Source of the DNA: Bradyrhizobium frederickii
GTDB taxonomy: Bacteria; Pseudomonadota; Alphaproteobacteria; Rhizobiales; Xanthobacteraceae
Reading direction: 5' to 3'
NCBI RefSeq assembly: GCF_004570865.1
Contig: NZ_SPQS01000002.1
Coordinates: forward strand, 124,001 to 188,000
DNA length: 64,000 bases
Shown: positions 60,990-64,000 of the stretch, one piece after another
Layout: every line of letters begins with the position of its first letter
Numbering within the stretch: the stretch's first letter is position 1
Program-made: the position numbers and the translations under genes
Notes under the pieces: generated by a model
The model's database searches: none
What the model saw: the letters and a program-made list of their open reading frames with translations, nothing else
What the model was told of the DNA's origin: nothing

Positions 60990-61532
60990 ATGGATCAGTT
61001 CGACGTCAAATTGCTGCAGGCGCTTCAATCCAACGGACGTCTGTCGAATTTCGAACTGGCCGACGTCGTCGGTCTATCGGCGTCGCAATGCTCGCGCCGT
61101 CGCGCGGCCCTCGAGGATACCGGCGCGATTGCGAGCTACCACGCGCATCTCGATCCCGAAGTGCTCGGACTCGGCATTGTCGTCTTCGTGCAGGTGACGC
61201 TTGCGACACACTCGCCGGACAATTCGCGGCGCTTCCTCAAGCTGATCGAGAGCCTGGAGGAAGTGCAGGAGGCGTATGCGCTCACCGGCGAAGCCGATTA
61301 CCTCATCAAGGTGACGATCACCGACTTGAAGGCGCTCTCGCGGCTTCTCAACGAGGTGTTTCTGCCGCACGACAGCGTCGCGCATGTGCGCTCATCCATC
61401 GTTCTCGATCGCTTGAAGCAAACCTCGCAATTGCCGCTTGGGCACCTCATCCCGGCCGAGCCGCGCGCTGCGGAGAGCTCCGCCTCCCGACGCAAAGGTT
61501 CATCACGGCCCGGGCGATCCAGAAAGAGTTGA
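60990..61532 (+). CDS. Lrp/AsnC-family transcriptional regulator
   Basis: The start ATG at 60990 follows AAGGA and gives 180 residues. The N-terminal helix-turn-helix reads FDVKLLQALQSNGRLSNFEL, then VGLSASQCSRRRAALED, and the ligand-binding RAM domain includes VQEAYALTGEADYLIKVTI. It likely senses an aromatic amino acid or 4-hydroxyphenylpyruvate and controls the divergent dioxygenase. A basic, Ser-rich tail of about 25 residues (SSASRRKGSSRPGRSRKS) exceeds the usual length. The following IS remnant suggests that the 3' end may have been altered. Confidence 0.88.
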   Translation: MDQFDVKLLQALQSNGRLSNFELADVVGLSASQCSRRRAALEDTGAIASYHAHLDPEVLGLGIVVFVQVTLATHSPDNSRRFLKLIESLEEVQEAYALTGEADYLIKVTITDLKALSRLLNEVFLPHDSVAHVRSSIVLDRLKQTSQLPLGHLIPAEPRAAESSASRRKGSSRPGRSRKS

Positions 61533-61646
61533 GCTGGTGTAGCTTGCAGGCGATCAGCCCACGGCATGCCGATCACATCCTGCTGGCGGGGAGCATCATG
61601 TCTGGTCGCGCAATGCGCAAGACATCATGTCCATCGCGCCTGCTGC

Positions 61647-61903
61647 GCCGGATTGCAGCATCGGTCCGGATTTCAGACGAGACAACAGCATTGCAGCAAG
61701 TCGGACGTCGTGCGCTTCGCCCGGACTCAGGGCCAGCCGTACAGGCAGGCCGGCGGCAGATCACGCCAGGGCGCTCATGATCGTAGGACCCAGAAGATGC
61801 CGTTGAGGACACGTCGATCGTTCACCCGAGGAACGCCTCGTGGCTGGTTCGGCAGCATCGGCTTGATGGCAGTCCATTCGTCGTCGGAGAGCTCGTAGCG
61901 CAT
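61647..61903 (-). mobile_element. Decayed IS5-family transposase
   Basis: On the minus strand from 61903 a 42-residue frame begins MRYELSDDEWTAIKPMLPNQ, continues PRGVPRVNDRRVLNGIFWVL and stops at 61775. This is the N-terminus of IS5-family transposases. After an internal deletion, 61757 down to 61647 reads AAGLPVRLALSPGEAHDVRL and AAMLLSRLKSG, which matches the middle of the same transposase (DDE region neighbourhood). The catalytic core is lost. The element is dead. Confidence 0.7.
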
Positions 61904-62236
61904 GATTCGGCCCCGCGCTCAGGGGCATGAATCACGGCTCGTCAGTCGGGACTGACTCAACGCAGCACAGTTAGGCAAATGCCCGCAGCAGCTGGTTGCC
62001 AGTTTATTAACTCAGTCGCGCTCACGTTGCATCAAAGGCACAATGCGTGTTTTTGCTTCGAATAGCGCGCTCCGTCGTTGTCGAGCTCACCTGCGTCATC
62101 TACCGTAACAATCGATAACACTTCGCAATCCGCGTGGAACCGCGGTCTCCGGCTTGTGGAGCGGCAATCGTCGAGAGGCTGAGGTACGATGCGCGAATGC
62201 ATTGGGGCTGTGCTGGTTCGAACTCAATCGGACCAG
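61904..62236. other. Intergenic stretch without a recognised gene
   Basis: This 330-bp stretch contains the outer edge of the IS5 remnant and then AT-richer sequence leading to the autotransporter gene. I see no convincing gene. An in-frame ATG at 62189 after GAGAGGCTGAGG is an alternative start of the autotransporter and would extend it by 16 residues. Confidence 0.4.
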
Positions 62237-64000
62237 ATGAAGAGAATGAGTCCGCGTGAAACTCGTCGATCGCCTAAGCCCATTGGACTTTACCGTCTGC
62301 TGCTGATGAGCGTCTCGGTGGCCATGCTATCGGCGCTGCTGCCGCGATCTGTGGCAGCGCAGGGCTGGAACGGCAGCACGAGTTCCGACTGGACCGTGGC
62401 AGCCAACTGGACAGGCGGAATTCTGCCCAGTGCCGGTGCCGCGGCCGGCATCAATACAGTGTCCCCCAATCCGACCATCCTCGGCGTTAGCGGTGCTGCG
62501 TCGGCTGCGGTGGGCAGCTTCGGCGTCGCTCAGTCATCTGCAACGTCCGGCAGCCTCACAATTCAGAACGGCAGCACGCTGACGAGCGGCGGCACCCTGT
62601 CTTCGGTCGGTTCGGGCACGGCAGGCACCGGCATCGTGACGGTGACCGGCGCCGGATCGCGGTGGATCGTATCCAGTACGACGTTCATCATCGGCAATGC
62701 CGGCAACGGCACACTCAACATTGCGGACGGAGCGACCGTCGTCGCCCAGAACGGGATGAGGCTCGGAAACCTTGCCGCAGGTTTCGGCACGCTCAACATC
62801 AGCGGCGGTGGCGTCCTGGAGACAACCGGTCTGGTTGCGGGCGCCGGAGCGCGGCAGATGAACTTTGATAACGCCACTGTCCGGGCATTGGCCAACAGCG
62901 CCGCTTTTTTTGGTGGAAGCATCAACCAGATCAATATTGCCGCCGGCGGACTGACGTTCGATACCAATGGGTTCAACGTCAAAACGCTTGGATTCAGCGG
63001 CGTCGGTGGCTTGACCAAGATCGGCGCCGGGACCTTCACGCTGGGCGCCGCCAGTACGTATACCGGCGAAACGGTGATCCAGCAGGGCACGCTTGCGCTG
63101 GCGGGCCCTGCCGGCTCTGCCACTGATGCCCTCGCCAACTCGAGCCGCGTGGTCGCGAACGCAACATTCGATATTTCGGCGATAATAGGTGCCGGCTCGC
63201 ATATTCAGAGTCTGGCCGGCACCGGCACCGTCAACCTGGGCGCCAAAGACCTGATCGTCACCAATGCGAACGATACGTTCGCCGGAGCCATCAACGGCAG
63301 CGGCGGACTGACGCTCGCGAGCGGCACGCAGACGCTGGCGGGGGGCAACACCTACACCGGCGCGACCACGTTGAGCGGGGGCACGCTACGAGCCGGCGCT
63401 GCGGGCGCTTTCAGTGCCGGTTCCGCCACCGTCGCAAACGCTGGCACGACATTAGACCTGAACGGCTTCAATCAGACGGTGGCCTCGCTTGATAACGCCG
63501 GCACCTTGCGGTTCGGCAGCGCGCCGGGGACTACACTGACGGTGACCGGGAACTATGTCGGCAACGGCGGCACGCTTCTCCTCAACACTGCGCTCGGCGG
63601 CGACAACTCGGCCACGGATCGCCTGGTGGTGCAGGGAAACACGTCTGGCTCCTCCACGCTGCGAATCACCAATGTGGGCGGCGCTGGCGCGCAGACGGTC
63701 GAAGGCATCAAGGTGATCGACGTCGCCGGTGCCTCGAATGGGAGTTTCGTCTTGCAGGGCGATTACGTGCTGCAAGGCCAGCAGGCCGTCGTTGGCGGTG
63801 CCTACGCCTATACGCTGCAGAAGAACGGCCTCGGCACGCCGACGGATGGCGACTGGTATTTGCGTTCAAGTCTCATTAATTCGCCGACGTCGCCACCTGC
63901 CGGACCGCTCTACCAGCCCGGCGTTCCCCTCTACGAGAACTATGGGCAGGTGCTGCTCGGCATGAGCCAGGCGCCGAGCTTGCAGCAACGCGTCGGCAAC
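62237..64000 (+). CDS. Autotransporter (type V secretion) passenger, 5' part
   Basis: The frame from ATG 62237 stays open to the window edge (588 codons) and lacks its C-terminal barrel here. It has a basic N-terminus and a hydrophobic signal (LLLMSVSVAMLSALLP, cut near VAAQ). A passenger follows, rich in Gly, Thr, Ser and Asn, with GWNGSTSSDWTVAANW and repeats typical of passenger beta-helices: TKIGAGTFTLGAASTYTGET and LASGTQTLAGGNTYTGATTL, each followed by a GTL strand. The mature passenger should be exposed on or released from the cell surface. The ligand or enzymatic role is unknown. Confidence 0.82.
   Translation, partial: MKRMSPRETRRSPKPIGLYRLLLMSVSVAMLSALLPRSVAAQGWNGSTSSDWTVAANWTGGILPSAGAAAGINTVSPNPTILGVSGAASAAVGSFGVAQSSATSGSLTIQNGSTLTSGGTLSSVGSGTAGTGIVTVTGAGSRWIVSSTTFIIGNAGNGTLNIADGATVVAQNGMRLGNLAAGFGTLNISGGGVLETTGLVAGAGARQMNFDNATVRALANSAAFFGGSINQINIAAGGLTFDTNGFNVKTLGFSGVGGLTKIGAGTFTLGAASTYTGETVIQQGTLALAGPAGSATDALANSSRVVANATFDISAIIGAGSHIQSLAGTGTVNLGAKDLIVTNANDTFAGAINGSGGLTLASGTQTLAGGNTYTGATTLSGGTLRAGAAGAFSAGSATVANAGTTLDLNGFNQTVASLDNAGTLRFGSAPGTTLTVTGNYVGNGGTLLLNTALGGDNSATDRLVVQGNTSGSSTLRITNVGGAGAQTVEGIKVIDVAGASNGSFVLQGDYVLQGQQAVVGGAYAYTLQKNGLGTPTDGDWYLRSSLINSPTSPPAGPLYQPGVPLYENYGQVLLGMSQAPSLQQRVGN

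Overview
The window looks like a piece of a high-GC alphaproteobacterial chromosome, most likely Bradyrhizobium or a close relative. This is inferred from the GC-rich codon use, the density of aromatic-catabolism operons fed by Liv-type ABC importers, the style of the autotransporter and the decayed IS5 and integrase remnants. No rRNA, complete tRNA or CRISPR array is present.

0-16.6 kb is aromatic catabolism. An MFS carrier, a group D flavin monooxygenase, an alpha/beta hydrolase, a DUF1330 protein, an SDR dehydrogenase and an orphan solute-binding protein come first. An AraC regulator and a hydroxyquinol pathway follow: maleylacetate reductase, hydroxyquinol 1,2-dioxygenase and a TfdB-like phenol hydroxylase, together with a complete five-gene Liv-type importer. 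Two direct repeats 21 bp apart before the reductase gene look like the AraC operator.

16.8-31.0 kb is an accessory catabolic island. On the left it has a tRNA-Lys(CTT) 3' fragment, and 13 bp of that fragment recur on the right. It holds a four-carbon acid sugar kinase and decarboxylase (OtnK/OtnC type), a divergent shikimate-dehydrogenase-like enzyme, a Pot-type ABC importer, an N,N-dimethylformamidase-like small and large subunit, a second shortened large-subunit paralogue, a GntR/FCD regulator and a class III aminotransferase. The same operator-like palindrome, TGATATATCA, precedes three of its transcription units, which suggests one regulon.

31.2-49.7 kb is the most striking part. A tRNA-Gln(TTG) 3' fragment and a decayed tyrosine integrase, whose nucleophile Tyr has become Asp, lead into a cluster of mycobacterial character. 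It contains a single-module reducing polyketide synthase collinear with mycocerosic acid synthase (KS-AT-DH-ER-KR-ACP), a PapA-type acyltransferase, three tandem HxxxD acyltransferase paralogues, a divergent ABC exporter (adaptor, ATPase and two FtsX/MacB-type permeases) and a glycosyltransferase like those of mycobacterial glycolipid pathways. The simplest reading is a complete route for making, acylating, glycosylating and exporting a branched-chain lipid in a Gram-negative host.

49.7-61.5 kb returns to catabolism. A minus-strand operon encodes a polar amino-acid importer, an aminotransferase and an RraA/HMG-aldolase-like protein, divergent from a LysR gene. A homoprotocatechuate-type meta-cleavage set (HpaE, HpaD, FAH-family) follows, preceded by a perfect 20-bp palindrome. 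4-Hydroxyphenylpyruvate dioxygenase and a Rieske protein are divergent from an Lrp/AsnC regulator. The window ends with an IS5 remnant and the 5' part of an autotransporter that continues past base 64000.
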